DNA from: Pelecanus crispus | Taxonomy: Eukaryota > Chordata > Aves > Pelecaniformes > Pelecanidae | Length of the DNA: 64,000 nt | Direction of reading: 5' to 3' | NCBI RefSeq assembly: GCF_030463565.1 | Contig: NC_134649.1 | Coordinates: forward strand, 30,839,044-30,903,043 | Shown here: positions 44,899 to 58,503 of the stretch, in pieces | Layout of the letters: each line of letters begins with the position of its first letter | Position numbering within the stretch: the stretch's first letter is position 1 | Notes under the pieces: model-generated | What the model saw: only the letters and a program-made list of their open reading frames with translations | What the model was told of the DNA's origin: nothing | The model's database searches: none | Program-made: the position numbers and the translations under genes

Positions 44899-45897
44899 CC
44901 GCCTCCAAAGCTGCCCCACAGCCACGTGCGGCTTCCCACCCCACCAAGGAGAGGCTCACACTGACTCGGAAAGGCAGTTTATTGCCATGGGAAGAGGCCA
45001 TTTCCGCCGTGACTCCCCAGCTTGCGGTCCCGCTGCTTTTTCTTCCGGAGGCAGCACGTCACCAAAGCGCTAAGGAGTTCAGGAGAAAGACGTTGGGCCA
45101 CCTGCGACATTTAGGCGCCGTCCTGAGGTCCTGTGCTGTGCCCCGGCCACCCACCGCGTCCGAGCGGATGGGATGTGTGAGCCCTGCAGGCCAGGCTGCG
45201 AGGTCGCTGCCGTCCCCTGTGCCGGGGAGCCCAGAACCGGAGGCAGTCCTGCAGAGGCAGCCTTACCGGTGCCGCGCAGAGAGGAAGGATCGCCTTCCGC
45301 GAGCTGCTGGCAGCGCTCCCCGTGCCGGGGGCAGGAGCAGAGATTTCCCTTGGCCAGGGCTGGAGCCCTGGAGTCGCACTGCCCAAACAGCACCTTTCGG
45401 CCAACAGTGCCGCCCTCGACGGCTGCCCCGGGGGACCCGGCGTTTGACTCCGCACTTGCTGCAGGAGCAGCCGCCCCGGTTACGTGGGTGCCGAGGGCTC
45501 GGGCCCCCACCTCGGCACTTCACACCCACCCCTGTGAGGCGGGGGCCGTGTCACAATGGGTGGCAGGTGGCCAAGGGCGGTGGAGATGTCACAGCGGCCA
45601 CTGTGACCCGCGGGGGCAAGCCCACAGAAAGCAACGCCGGGCTCGGGCCGTGCGTCAGTGCGACCTGGTGAGGTGAGGAGAGGGCAGGGCAGGGACGGGG
45701 CTCGCGCGGGGCTGCCGAGGGAGGAGGGGAGCCCCACGCCTCGGGGCTCTGGGCCTGTGCTGCCAGCTCGCCCGCGTCTCGCTTCTCCCTCACCCGCCAT
45801 CCTGCTTCTCCCTCAGAGTCAGCAGAGGAGCATCCGGAGGAGACCCCCAGCGCCGCTGGGACAGGATCTCTCCAAACGCTCACCGTTGACGTGCGCC
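44899..45897 (+). promoter_or_regulatory. CpG-rich 5' flank and leader of copy 7
   Basis: The leader exon runs 45817-45897 with A at 45866, shared with copies 4 and 5, although the neighbouring CR1 has the common C. Palindrome arms lie at 45588-45594 and 45601-45607. Confidence 0.5.
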
Positions 45898-48800
45898 ATG
45901 TCTGCAAGGAAGCGGAAGGCCCCCGACTCGATGGAGCAGGGTGAGAGCAACGTATCCCTCCCGCAGCCTGGCAGAGGGGTTGCCGGCGCGGTCAGCGTGG
46001 GGCCGAGAGCAGCGGCAGGGGGAGGCAGGAGCTCCCCAACCGTGGGCACCTGCTGGGACACGCGTGCCTGCAATGCCCCCTTCCTCTCCAAGGCCTCCAG
46101 CCCTGCCCATCAGCCAGCTAGGCAGGGACACAGGAGGCCCTTGCGGGCAATCCCTCAGGGACGCTTGCCCCGGCCCCGCAGAGCTGCTCATCCCCGGTGC
46201 CATTTGCTCTCTCCCCCCGCAGCATGCATGCTGTGTCGCCGGGCAGAGGCTGACCCGGATGTCTGTGGGTGCATGCTGGAGAAGCAAGGACTCTGTGCCC
46301 ATGTGTTTTGCCTGGTGAGTTCCTCCGGGGCTCCCTCCAGCTTTGCGACAGGCACTCCCTGCCACGCTCTCCTTCCTCATCAGCTCCTCGTCCGTTCTCT
46401 TCTGCAGTTTTTTGCCAGCGAGCTGTTTCAGCAATGGGGCAAGGAAGTAGGACTCATGGGATTTCTCCCTGAGGATATTCGACAGACAGTCGAGCGGGCA
46501 GCACAGAAGGTGAGGCCCTGACAAGAACAGGGAGATTGGAGCCGGGAGAGGTTGGCGGGAGCCCAGCCCAGCCCCCAGGAAAGAAACCCCAGCCCTTGCA
46601 ACCAGCTCTGGGACAAAAGTCTCGCTCCCAGCAGCTCCACAGAGGGAGGCTCCAGCACAGGAGCCTCGTCCGCCAGGCAGATCTGCGCGGTGTGACCCAG
46701 CAGCGGCCGCATCCTGCGCCCTGCCCGGAGGCGTGGGGCTGCCTGTGGGGGCGCCGAGGCTGCCGCTGATGGGGGCTGCTGTGCTCTTTCCAGCACTGCT
46801 TCGTCTGTGGCGAGAGCGGGGCCACCATCGCCTGCCAGGAGACGGGCTGCGACCGCAGCTTCCATCTCCCCTGTGCCGTGGAGGGTGGATGCGTCACCCA
46901 GTTCTTTCCTCAGTACAGGTACCTCCTCTCCCCTCCTCGCCGCCGGCGGGGAAGGACCCGGCACTTCTCACCTCGCCCGTCCCTTTCCCCTTCCCCCCAG
47001 GTCCTTCTGCTGGGAGCACCGCCCAGAGCAGGCAGTGGGGGCGGCTCCGGAGGAGAACACCACCTGCCTCATCTGCCTGGACCTTGTGGAGGACAGAACG
47101 TCCTACGGCACCATGGTGTGCCCAGCGTGCCAACACGCCTGGTTCCACAGGGGCTGCATCCAGGTAGGAGCCGCTCCCTCGCCCCCAGGGCACGGCGGGC
47201 ACTCAGCAGCACCAGGGCCTCAACTCGTGCTCCTTATGGTACTCCTGCAGGGACAGGCTGTGAGCGCTGGCTTCTCTTGCTTCCGGTGCCCCCTCTGTAG
47301 GGATAAGGATCTCTTCCTCTCGGAAATGCTCGTCATGGGGATCCGAATTCCCTTCAGGTTGGTGTCCTTGTGCTCGGCTCACGAGGCAGGAGGGTGCGAG
47401 CGCTGTGCCCTGCCAGGGCCTGCCCCTGCAGCCCTGGCCCTCCGCTCTCCCGTGAGTCTGGGCTTCCGCTTCACGGAGGAGTTGGAAACAGGGCAGCGGG
47501 GGGAAGAGCAGGGATGCCCTGCATCTGCCTTATGCCCTGCCGGGCAGCAGGGGCTCCTCACTTCTCCTTTCTCCATCAGACTGCCATCATGGGAGAACAG
47601 CCGTGCATACGCAGCACTAAATGAGAGGCACAGGCGCTGCGATGCCCGTGAGTGCCTTTGCCCAGGAGGCAGGGAGCAGGCAGAGGAAGAGGGGTGAGTT
47701 GCCAAAGCTGCACCCCGCGGCTCTGCACGGGATCTCTGTCTGGCCAAGGGCTCGAAGCGGCAGGACGAAGAACAAGAGCTCTGCCGGACAAGCCCGTGCT
47801 GCCGTCACTTTGTCCTCACAGCCATGAACCCGTGTGCTTCCCCAGGCCCTGGCAACTGCTCCTGTGCTGCTCCTGCGCTGCCGAGGGCACCCACAGACGC
47901 TGCTCCTACTGGAGGAACAGCACGGCCAGCTGGGAGTGCGACAGCTGTGCTGGCCTGGGCACCGGTAAGAGGCAAAGCAGCCGCGTGCCCCTGGGCTGGG
48001 GCCAGGGCCCAGGCGAGTCCTGGCCGCGGGTGCCCAGGGAGGGCTTGGCAGAGCCTCTCTGCTCCAGGAGGGCTGGGGGCACCGCTCTGGCACCTATCCT
48101 GCCCCGGGCCTGGGGGGCCGTGCCCTTGACCTTCCTGCTTCTCCCCTTACAGCCTCCGGTCACAGCTCGGAGCTCACCGGCCCCAGCACTGCCAGCCAGT
48201 CAGGATCGAGGCCATCCCACAGCTCCCCGGCACCCGAGACCAGCAGCCCCGGCACCACCAGCCAGGCGGCATCATGGCAGTCTCTTGGATCTCCGGCTCC
48301 GGAGGCCAGCAGCCCCAGCACCACCAGCCAGGCAGCATCGGGGCCATCCCAATGCTCCCTGGCCCCCGAGACCAGCAGCCCCAGCACTGGCAGCCAGGTG
48401 GCATCAGGGCCATCCCACGGCTCCCTAGCAACGGAGACCAGCAGCCCCAGCACTGGTAGCCTGGCGGCATTGGGGCCATCCCATGGCTCCCCAGTGCTTC
48501 AGGGCAGCAGCCGCTCCCGCCCACCTGGGCCCGACCGCACGCGAAACCGCTCCCGGTTGCAGCGTCGGGCCCAAAAGCCCTACAGCCGGCCCACAGGATG
48601 CCCTGAGAGCAGCCGCACATCAGCAGCACCCAGTGCTGGGAGCAGCACCGCCAGCCAGGCCGCGCTGGGGCCGGCCCACAGCTCCGCGGCACCCGACACC
48701 AGCAGCCGCAACGCTGCCAGCCAGCTGCCATCGGGGTCCTCCTGCGGCTCCCCAGCACTGCAGACCACCAGCTGCAGCGCTCGCAGCCAGGCGGCATCAG

Positions 48801-49633
48801 GGCCGTCCCACGGCTCCCCTGTGCTTCAGGGCAGCAGCCGCTCCCGCCCACCTGGGCCTGACCGCACGCGAAACCGCTCCCGGTTGCAGCGTCGGGCCCA
48901 AAAGCCCTACAGCCGGCCCACAGGATGCCCTGAGAGCAGCCGCACAGCAGCAGCACCAAGTGCTGGGAGCAGCACCACCAGCCAGGCCGCGCTGGGGCTG
49001 GCCCACAGCTCCGCGGCACCCGACACCAGCAGCCGCAACGCTGCCAGCCAGCTGCCATCGGGGCCCTCCTGCGGCTCCCCAGCACCGCAGACCACCAGCC
49101 CCAGCGCTCGCAGCCAGGCGGCATCAGGGCCGTCCCACGGCTCCCTGGCACCAGAGACCAGCAGCCCCAGCAATGCGGCATCAGGGCCATCCCACGGCTC
49201 CCCAGTGCTTCAGGGCAGCAGCCGCTCCAGCCCACCTGGGCCCGACCGCACGCAAAACCGCTCCCGGTTGCAGCGTCGGGCCCAAAAGCCCTACAGCCGG
49301 CCCACGGGATGCCCTGAGAGCAGCCGCACAGCAGCACCCAGTGCTGGGAGCAGCACCGCCAGCCAGGCCGCGCTGGGGCCGTCCCACAGCTCCGCGGCAC
49401 ACGAGACCAGCAGCCCCAGCACCGCCAGCCAGCTGCCATCGGGGCCCTCCTTCGGCTCGCCAGCGCTCCAGAGCAGCAGCCGCTCCAGCCCCCCTGGGCC
49501 CGCGCGGATGCGAGAGCGCTCCCACTTGCAACGTCGGGCCCAAACTCCTTACAGCCGGCCCGAACGCCGCCACGGGACCAGCCGTGCGCCGTCCCCGAGT
49601 GCTGGCCCTGATCCCCCTCCGCCGGCACAATAA
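45898..49633 (+). CDS. PHF7: PHF7-like PHD-finger protein, copy 7 (781 aa)
   Basis: Exons: 45898-45940, 46223-46314, 46408-46509, 46794-46918, 47001-47163, 47251-47357, 47580-47693, 47846-47964, 48153-49633. This is the last member of the 3-7 subgroup. Its predicted protein appears identical to that of copy 4 (Trp330, Gly allele at 48746), while exon 6 carries the silent T. Frame, zinc ligands and splice sites are intact. Confidence 0.85.
48485..49633 (+). repeat. Tail repeat units of copy 7
   Basis: Units start at 48485, 48812, 49196 and 49454, spaced as in copy 3. Confidence 0.9.
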
Positions 49634-49634
49634 A
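49629..49634 (+). terminator. Poly(A) signal AATAAA overlapping the stop codon, copy 7
   Basis: The TAA stop is at 49631-49633 inside the hexamer. Confidence 0.75.
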
Positions 49635-51602
49635 GGTGGCCGTTAATGACTGCAGCGGGAGATGCCACGCGCATGTGTCGCCTTCCTCCTCCTCTCCCTT
49701 TCTCGAGGGGCAGCGTTAGCGGCTGGGCCCAGACGGTTGTCTTCTCCACTGACGGTTGGCAGCACCTTCCCCAGACCTCCCTCCTTGCGGGCTGGCCTTG
49801 GCCGGCTCCCCAGCGCCATGGCCGTGTGCTTCGGGCCTCGCTGGCCCCGCAGCCTGCTCAGTTTCCCCGGGGGAAGTTCACACCCACGCCCGGGACCGGG
49901 GGTCTCTGCCCCCGCCCCCAGGAGGGTGGCCCGGCACGGCCCAGTCGGCGCCGCCACCCATCTCCTGCCAAAGTGGGCTGTGCCCGCCCACGCGCCATGG
50001 CCCTCGCGGCTCGCCCCCCCAAATCACGTGCCCCGGCGCCAGCGATTTTTGACACGCTTCAACTCTGTTTCCTTCTGGACAAGGCTATAACCGATTTCCT
50101 ATCCTCTAAGTTGCCTAGCTTAGTGAGAATTGTGGCAAAGCGGCAAAGCTGCTTTTCTCTGAACGTTAAGTTCAGTGTCACATCTGTATTTGTGACATGA
50201 AGATTGCTGTAGATTGTGTTGCTACAGGAGCCAAAAGGCATTCCCCGTTGCCCAGTTGCGGGCCTTGTTCCCCAACGTGATTGCTGCCGTACCAACTGAA
50301 GGCTTCCTTCTTGCAGTGTAAGCCAAGAAACCCTTTGTAATAGAGATTGCAAACACCCGGCAAGGACTTCACAGAGTTCAGGAGAGTCAGAGCAGTACCT
50401 GTTGCTGAGGGCTTGAGTCCTGTCATACGCCCTCGAGAGCAAAAAAATCACGTGTGCTCTACGGGAGGGTAACAAGGGGCCTGGGAAGTGTCAGTCGTCC
50501 AAAAGGATTTCCCTCCTGTTGGCGACCAGCAGCAAGTACCTTTCTAGTGCAGGCAGGAGAAGAGATTTGGTTGCAGAGTGACTGCTGAACAGCTCCGTGG
50601 GAGCTGGCGCAGAGAGCGAGAAGGCTGAATCAAAGAATGACGGTGACCAAAGCACGAAGGAAATCCCGTGGGGTGGCTGTCCAGATTTGAACAGCCCTCT
50701 GCTCTTCAGGCAAAGTACCGACGCTCTTACGGTGCAAGCTGACTCCTTAAAGCAGGGAGCAGCTGTCCTCTCTGAGGAAGGCAGGGGAACCTGGGACACC
50801 TGATGGGCTCTTCTGCCAACAAAGAGGCAATGAGGAAGGAAAGGCGGTGCAGAGGGTCCAAAAGAGAACTCGGTGGCAGCACTTTGTCCTTCTGTTCTTG
50901 ACTGCTGTGATTGGCAAGACGTGAGGTCTAGACATGGCCAGAACAGGTAGTGCTCTTCAGGGGGACTGCGATGTGGAGCTCCGAGGCACTCCCGGGCAAC
51001 GGAGCTCGAATGGAGCTGGCCAAAGAGCTGTGGCCACGCACAGCCTCGCTCTGAACGGAGGAGCTTGTTCCCTGGCACCGCTCACCTCTGCGTGCATCTA
51101 GCTAACGGAGATCTCTAATGCCCTGGCGTCGGCAGGCCGAGCAAAACCTCAGAAAGCCTGGTGAGGAGGAAGCCCTGAGCACCGGAGTTTGGCTTGGAAG
51201 GTGGCTGGTAGAAGCGGACGGCTGAGGACACTCCAAAAGCAGGAGCTGAGGGAGGCAGCCTGGGAAGAAGCCTCTAGTCACTCTCAGCAGCGTCAGCCAG
51301 CTCGTATTGTAGAAGGCCGCCTGGGGGTTTCAGGTGTCTATCTTGGTCCTGAAGGGCATTTTGGACCTGGACTCTCCAATCCTGGATTTCGCATTCCTTT
51401 TTGCCTACGCTGGTTGCGCCTGAGACGCCGTCTGGCTTTTGTCCTGGTGCCGCAGGCAAATTATTGAGAGAAGTCATCGTTGTGGGGTTAACTAAAAGGG
51501 TTTCATTAATGATTAAGCGACGATCAAATGCTCGTTGATCGATGGCTGAATGAAAATCAAATGGTAATCAAACGGTGATCAAGCAATAACTGAACGGCAA
51601 TT
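49634..51602. other. Spacer between copies 7 and 8, no recognisable gene
   Basis: Same layout as 920-2888. It has the A variant near 50721 shared with the spacer before copy 6, and A in GCAGGCAAATT (about 51458) shared with the spacer before copy 9. Confidence 0.7.
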
Positions 51603-51864
51603 AGAATCATAGAATCATTGAGGTTGGAAAAGACCCTGAAGATCATCGAGCCCAACCGTTAACCTAACGCTACCGAGGCCACCACTAAACCATGTCCCTA
51701 AGCGCCGCGTCCACACGTCTTTGAGATACCTCCGGGGGTGCTGACTCAACCGCTTCCCTGGGCAGCCTGTTCCGACGCTTGACAACCCTCGGCCCATCGA
51801 TCCAGCCTGTCCAGATCCCACTGCAGAGCCTTTCTACCCTCAAACAGACCAACACTCGCACCCA
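51603..51864 (-). mobile_element. CR1 LINE 3' fragment upstream of copy 8
   Basis: Same CR1 fragment as at 2889-3150. Confidence 0.85.
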
Positions 51865-52863
51865 CCGCCTCCAAAGCTGCCCCACAGCCACGTGCGGCTT
51901 CCCACCCCACCAAGGAGAGGCTCACACTGACTCGGAAAGGCAGTTTATTGCCATGGGAAGAGGCCATTTCCGCCGTGACTCCCCAGCTTGCGGTCCCGCT
52001 GCTTTTTCTTCCGGAGGCAGCACGTCACCAAAGCGCTAAGGAGTTCAGGAGAAAGACGTTGGGCCACCTGCGACATTTAGGCGCCGTCCTGAGGTCCTGT
52101 GCTGTGCCCCGGCCACCCACCGCGTCCGAGCGGATGGGATGTGTGAGCCCTGCAGGCCAGGCTGCGAGGTCGCTGCCGTCCCCTGTGCCGGGGAGCCCAG
52201 AACCGGAGGCAGTCCTGCAGAGGCAGCCTTACCGGTGCCGCGCAGAGAGGAAGGATCGCCTTCCGCGAGCTGCTGGCAGCGCTCCCCGTGCCGGGGGCAG
52301 GAGCAGAGATTTCCCTTGGCCAGGGCTGGAGCCCTGGAGTCGCACTGCCCAAACAGCACCTTTCGGCCAACAGTGCCGCCCTCGACGGCTGCCCCGGGGG
52401 ACCCGGCGTTTGACTCCGCACTTGCTGCAGGAGCAGCCGCCCCGGTTACGTGGGTGCCGAGGGCTCGGGCCCCCACCTCGGCACTTCACACCCACCCCTG
52501 TGAGGCGGGGGCCGTGTCACAATGGGTGGCAGGTGGCCAAGGGCGGTGGAGATGTCACAGCGGCCACTGTGACCCGCGGGGGCAAGCCCACAGAAAGCAA
52601 CGCCGGGCTCGGGCCGTGCGTCAGTGCGACCTGGTGAGGTGAGGAGAGGGCAGGGCAGGGACGGGGCTCGCGCGGGGCTGCCGAGGGAGGAGGGGAGCCC
52701 CACGCCTCGGGGCTCTGGGCCTGTGCTGCCAGCTCGCCCGCGTCTCGCTTCTCCCTCACCCGCCATCCTGCTTCTCCCTCAGAGTCAGCAGAGGAGCATC
52801 CGGAGGAGACCCCCAGCGCCGCTGGGACAGGGTCTCTCCAAACGCTCACCGTTGACGTGCGCC
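51865..52863 (+). promoter_or_regulatory. CpG-rich 5' flank and leader of copy 8
   Basis: The leader exon runs 52783-52863 with the common G. Palindrome arms lie at 52554-52560 and 52567-52573. Confidence 0.5.
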
Positions 52864-55800
52864 ATGTCTGCAAGGAAGCGGAAGGCCCCCGACTCGATGG
52901 AGCAGGGTGAGAGCAACGTATCCCTCCCGCAGCCTGGCAGAGGGGTTGCCGGCGCGGTCAGCGTGGGGCCGAGAGCAGCGGCAGGGGGAGGCAGGAGCTC
53001 CCCAACCGTGGGCACCTGCTGGGACACGCGTGCCTGCAATGCCCCCTTCCTCTCCAAGGCCTCCAGCCCTGCCCATCAGCCAGCTAGGCAGGGACACAGG
53101 AGGCCCTTGCGGGCAATCCCTCAGGGACGCTTGCCCCGGCCCCGCAGAGCTGCTCATCCCCGGTGCCATTTGCTCTCTCCCCCCGCAGCATGCATGCTGT
53201 GTCGCCGGGCAGAGGCTGACCCGGATGTCTGTGGGTGCATGCTGGAGAAGCAAGGACTCTGTGCCCATGTGTTTTGCCTGGTGAGTTCCTCCGGGGCTCC
53301 CTCCAGCTTTGCGACAGGCACTCCCTGCCACGCTCTCCTTCCTCATCAGCTCCTCGTCCGTTCTCTTCTGCAGTTTTTTGCCAGCGAGCTGTTTCAGCAA
53401 TGGGGCAAGGAAGTAGGACTCATGGGATTTCTCCCTGAGGATATTCGACAGACAGTCGAGCGGGCAGCACAGAAGGTGAGGCCCTGACAAGAACAGGGAG
53501 ATTGGAGCCGGGAGAGGTTGGCGGGAGCCCAGCCCAGCCCCCAGGAAAGAAACCCCAGCCCTTGCAACCAGCTCTGGGACAAAAGTCTCGCTCCCAGCAG
53601 CTCCACAGAGGGAGGCTCCAGCACAGGAGCCTCGTCCGCCAGGCAGATCTGCGCGGTGTGACCCAGCAGCGGCCGCATCCTGCGCCCTGCCCGGAGGCGT
53701 GGGGCTGCCTGTGGGGGCGCCGAGGCTGCCGCTGATGGGGGCTGCTGTGCTCTTTCCAGCACTGCTTCGTCTGTGGCGAGAGCGGGGCCACCATCGCCTG
53801 CCAGGAGACGGGCTGCGACCGCAGCTTCCATCTCCCCTGTGCCGTGGAGGGTGGATGCGTCACCCAGTTCTTTCCTCAGTACAGGTACCTCCTCTCCCCT
53901 CCTCGCCGCCGGCGGGGAAGGACCCGGCACTTCTCACCTCGCCCGTCCCTTTCCCCTTCCCCCCAGGTCCTTCTGCTGGGAGCACCGCCCAGAGCAGGCA
54001 GTGGGGGCGGCTCCGGAGGAGAACACCACCTGCCTCATCTGCCTGGACCTTGTGGAGGACAGAACGTCCTACGGCACCATGGTGTGCCCAGCGTGCCAAC
54101 ACGCCTGGTTCCACAGGGGCTGCATCCAGGTAGGAGCCGCTCCCTCGCCCCCAGGGCACGGCGGGCACTCAGCAGCACCAGGGCCTCAACTCGTGCTCCT
54201 TATGGTACTCCTGCAGGGACAGGCTGTGAGCGCTGGCTTCTCTTGCTTCCGGTGCCCCCTCTGTAGGGATAAGGATCTCTTCCTCTCGGAAATGCTCGTC
54301 ATGGGGATCCGAATTCCCTTCAGGTTGGTGTCCTTGTGCTCGGCTCACGAGGCAGGAGGGTGCGAGCGCTGTGCCCTGCCAGGGCCTGCCCCTGCAGCCC
54401 TGGCCCTCCGCTCTCCCGTGAGTCTGGGCTTCCGCTTCACGGAGGAGTTGGAAACAGGGCAGCGGGGGGAAGAGCAGGGATGCCCTGCATCTGCCTTATG
54501 CCCTGCCGGGCAGCAGGGGCTCCTCACTTCTCCTTTCTCCATCAGACTGCCATCATGGGAGAACAGCCGTGCATACGCAGCACTAAATGAGAGGCACAGG
54601 CGCTGCGATGCCCGTGAGTGCCTTTGCCCAGGAGGCAGGGAGCAGGCAGAGGAAGAGGGGTGAGTTGCCAAAGCTGCACCCCGCGGCTCTGCACGGGATC
54701 TCTGTCTGGCCAAGGGCTCGAAGCGGCAGGACGAAGAACAAGAGCTCTGCCGGACAAGCCCGTGCTGCCGTCACTTTGTCCTCACAGCCATGAACCCGTG
54801 TGCTTCCCCAGGCCCTGGCAACTGCTCCTGTGCTGCTCCTGCGCTGCCGAGGGCACCCACAGACGCTGCTCCTACTGGAGGAACAGCACGGCCAGCTGGG
54901 AGTGCGACAGCTGTGCTGGCCTGGGCACCGGTAAGAGGCAAAGCAGCCGCGTGCCCCTGGGCTGGGGCCAGGGCCCAGGCGAGTCCTGGCCGCGGGTGCC
55001 CAGGGAGGGCTTGGCAGAGCCTCTCTGCTCCAGGAGGGCTGGGGGCACCGCTCTGGCACCTATCCTGCCCCGGGCCTGGGGGGCCGTGCCCTTGACCTTC
55101 CTGCTTCTCCCCTTACAGCCTCCGGTCACAGCTCGGAGCTCACCAGCCCCAGCACTGCCAGCCAGTCAGGATCGAGGCCATCCCACAGCTCCCCGGCACC
55201 CGAGACCAGCAGCCCCGGCACCACCAGCCAGGCGGCATCACGGCAGTCTCTTGGATCTCTGGCTCCGGAGGCCAGCAGCCCCAGCACCACCAGCCAGGCA
55301 GCATCGGGGCCATCCCAATGCTCCCTGGCCCCCGAGACCAGCAGCCCCAGCACTGGCAGCCAGGTTGCATCAGGGCCATCCCACGGCTCCCTAGCAACGG
55401 AGACCAGCAGCCCCAGCACTGGTAGCCTGGCGGCATTGGGGCCATCCCATGGCTCCCCAGTGCTTCAGGGCAGCAGCCTCTCCCGCCCACCTGGGCCCGA
55501 CCGCACGCGAAACCGCTCCCGGTTGCAGCGTCAGGCCCAAAAGCCCTACAGCCGGCCCACAGGATGCCCTGAGAGCAGCCGCACATCAGCAGCACCCAGT
55601 GCTGGGAGCAGCACCGCCAGCCAGGCCGCGCTGGGGCCGGCCCACAGCTCCGCGGCACCCGACACCAGCAGCCGCAACGCTGCCAGCCAGCTGCCATCGG
55701 GGCCCTCCTGCGGCTCCCCAGCACCGCAGACCACCAGCCCCAGCGCTCGCAGCCAGGCGGCATCAGGGCCGTCCCACGGCTCCCTGGCACCAGAGACCAG

Positions 55801-56272
55801 CAGCCCCAGCAATGCGGCATCAGGGCCATCCCACGGCTCCCCAGTGCTTCAGGGCAGCAGCCGCTCCAGCCCACCTGGGCCCGACCGCACGCAAAACCGC
55901 TCCCGGTTGCAGCGTCGGGCCCAAAAGCCCTACAGCCGGCCCACGGGATGCCCTGAGAGCAGCCGCACAGCAGCACCCAGTGCTGGGAGCAGCACCGCCA
56001 GCCAGGCCGCGCTGGGGCCGTCCCACAGCTCCGCGGCACACGAGACCAGCAGCCCCAGCACCGCCAGCCAGCTGCCATCGGGGCCCTCCTTCGGCTCGCC
56101 AGCGCTCCAGAGCAGCAGCCGCTCCAGCCCCCCTGGGCCCGCGCGGATGCGAGAGCGCTCCCACTTGCAACGTCGGGCCCAAACTCCTTACAGCCGGCCC
56201 GAACGCCGCCACGGGACCAGCCGTGCGCCGTCCCCGAGTGCTGGCCCTGATCCCCCTCCGCCGGCACAATAA
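52864..56272 (+). CDS. PHF7: PHF7-like PHD-finger protein, copy 8 (672 aa, short tail)
   Basis: Exons: 52864-52906, 53189-53280, 53374-53475, 53760-53884, 53967-54129, 54217-54323, 54546-54659, 54812-54930, 55119-56272. The core is intact and matches the other copies. The tail is 109 residues (327 bases) shorter than in copies 3-7, exactly one long unit. Tail substitutions relative to copy 1: Gly298Ser and Arg409Leu (both shared with copy 9), and Pro336Leu and Arg427Gln (private). Arg330 is present, as in copies 1, 2 and 9. Arg409Leu and Arg427Gln both lower the basic charge of the first unit. Confidence 0.85.
55451..56272 (+). repeat. Tail repeat units of copy 8, one unit fewer
   Basis: Units start at 55451 (384 with insert), 55835 (258) and 56093 (terminal). 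Confidence 0.9.
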
Positions 56273-56273
56273 A
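56268..56273 (+). terminator. Poly(A) signal AATAAA overlapping the stop codon, copy 8
   Basis: The TAA stop is at 56270-56272 inside the hexamer. Confidence 0.75.
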
Positions 56274-58241
56274 GGTGGCCGTTAATGACTGCAGCGGGAG
56301 ATGCCACGCGCATGTGTCGCCTTCCTCCTCCTCTCCCTTTCTCGAGGGGCAGCGTTAGCGGCTGGGCCCAGACGGTTGTCTTCTCCACTGACGGTTGGCA
56401 GCACCTTCCCCAGACCTCCCTCCTTGCGGGCTGGCCTTGGCCGGCTCCCCAGCGCCATGGCCGTGTGCTTCGGGCCTCGCTGGCCCCGCAGCCTGCTCAG
56501 TTTCCCCGGGGGAAGTTCACACCCACGCCCGGGACCGGGGGTCTCTGCCCCCGCCCCCAGGAGGGTGGCCCGGCACGGCCCAGTCGGCGCCGCCACCCAT
56601 CTCCTGCCAAAGTGGGCTGTGCCCGCCCACGCGCCATGGCCCTCGCGGCTCGCCCCCCCAAATCACGTGCCCCGGCGCCAGCGATTTTTGACACGCTTCA
56701 ACTCTGTTTCCTTCTGGACAAGGCTATAACCGACTTCCTATCCTCTAAGTTGCCTAGCTTAGTGAGAATTGTGGCAAAGCGGCAAAGCTGCTTTTCTCTG
56801 AACGTTAAGTTCAGTGTCACATCTGTATTTGTGACATGAAGATTGCTGTAGATTGTGTTGCTACAGGAGCCAAAAGGCATTCCCCGTTGCCCAGTTGCGG
56901 GCCTTGTTCCCCAACGTGATTGCTGCCGTACCAACTGAAGGCTTCCTTCTTGCAGTGTAAGCCAAGAAACCCTTTGTAATAGAGATTGCAAACACCCGGC
57001 AAGGACTTCACAGAGTTCAGGAGAGTCAGAGCAGTACCTGTTGCTGAGGGCTTGAGTCCTGTCATACGCCCTCGAGAGCAAAAAAATCACGTGTGCTCTA
57101 CGGGAGGGTAACAAGGGGCCTGGGAAGTGTCAGTCGTCCAAAAGGATTTCCCTCCTGTTGGCGACCAGCAGCAAGTACCTTTCTAGTGCAGGCAGGAGAA
57201 GAGATTTGGTTGCAGAGTGACTGCTGAACAGCTCCGTGGGAGCTGGCGCAGAGAGCGAGAAGGCTGAATCAAAGAATGACGGTGACCAAAGCACGAAGGA
57301 AATCCCGTGGGGTGGCTGTCCAGATTTGAACAGCCCTCTGCTCTTCAGGCAAAGTACCGGCGCTCTTACGGTGCAAGCTGACTCCTTAAAGCAGGGAGCA
57401 GCTGTCCTCTCTGAGGAAGGCAGGGGAACCTGGGACACCTGATGGGCTCTTCTGCCAACAAAGAGGCAATGAGGAAGGAAAGGCGGTGCAGAGGGTCCAA
57501 AAGAGAACTCGGTGGCAGCACTTTGTCCTTCTGTTCTTGACTGCTGTGATTGGCAAGACGTGAGGTCTAGACATGGCCAGAACAGGTAGTGCTCTTCAGG
57601 GGGACTGCGATGTGGAGCTCCGAGGCACTCCCGGGCAACGGAGCTCGAATGGAGCTGGCCAAAGAGCTGTGGCCACGCACAGCCTCGCTCTGAACGGAGG
57701 AGCTTGTTCCCTGGCACCGCTCACCTCTGCGTGCATCTAGCTAACGGAGATCTCTAATGCCCTGGCGTCGGCAGGCCGAGCAAAACCTCAGAAAGCCTGG
57801 TGAGGAGGAAGCCCTGAGCACCGGAGTTTGGCTTGGAAGGTGGCTGGTAGAAGCGGACGGCTGAGGACACTCCAAAAGCAGGAGCTGAGGGAGGCAGCCT
57901 GGGAAGAAGCCTCTAGTCACTCTCAGCAGCGTCAGCCAGCTCGTATTGTAGAAGGCCGCCTGGGGGTTTCAGGTGTCTATCTTGGTCCTGAAGGGCATTT
58001 TGGACCTGGACTCTCCAATCCTGGATTTCGCATTCCTTTTTGCCTACGCTGGTTGCGCCTGAGACGCCGTCTGGCTTTTGTCCTGGTGCCGCAGGCAAAT
58101 TATTGAGAGAAGTCATCGTTGTGGGGTTAACTAAAAGGGTTTCATTAATGATTAAGCGACGATCAAATGCTCGTTGATCGATGGCTGAATGAAAATCAAA
58201 TGGTAATCAAACGGTGATCAAGCAATAACTGAACGGCAATT
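56273..58241. other. Spacer between copies 8 and 9, no recognisable gene
   Basis: Same layout as 920-2888. It combines G in CAGCGCCATGG with C in ACCGACTT, and has the A variant near 58097. Confidence 0.7.
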
Positions 58242-58503
58242 AGAATCATAGAATCATTGAGGTTGGAAAAGACCCTGAAGATCATCGAGCCCAACCGTTA
58301 ACCTAACGCTACCGAGGCCACCACTAAACCATGTCCCTAAGCGCCGCGTCCACACGTCTTTGAGATACCTCCGGGGGTGCTGACTCAACCGCTTCCCTGG
58401 GCAGCCTGTTCCGACGCTTGACAACCCTCGGCCCATCGATCCAGCCTGTCCAGATCCCACTGCAGAGCCTTTCTACCCTCAAACAGACCAACACTCGCAC
58501 CCA
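58242..58503 (-). mobile_element. CR1 LINE 3' fragment upstream of copy 9
   Basis: Same CR1 fragment as at 2889-3150. Confidence 0.85.
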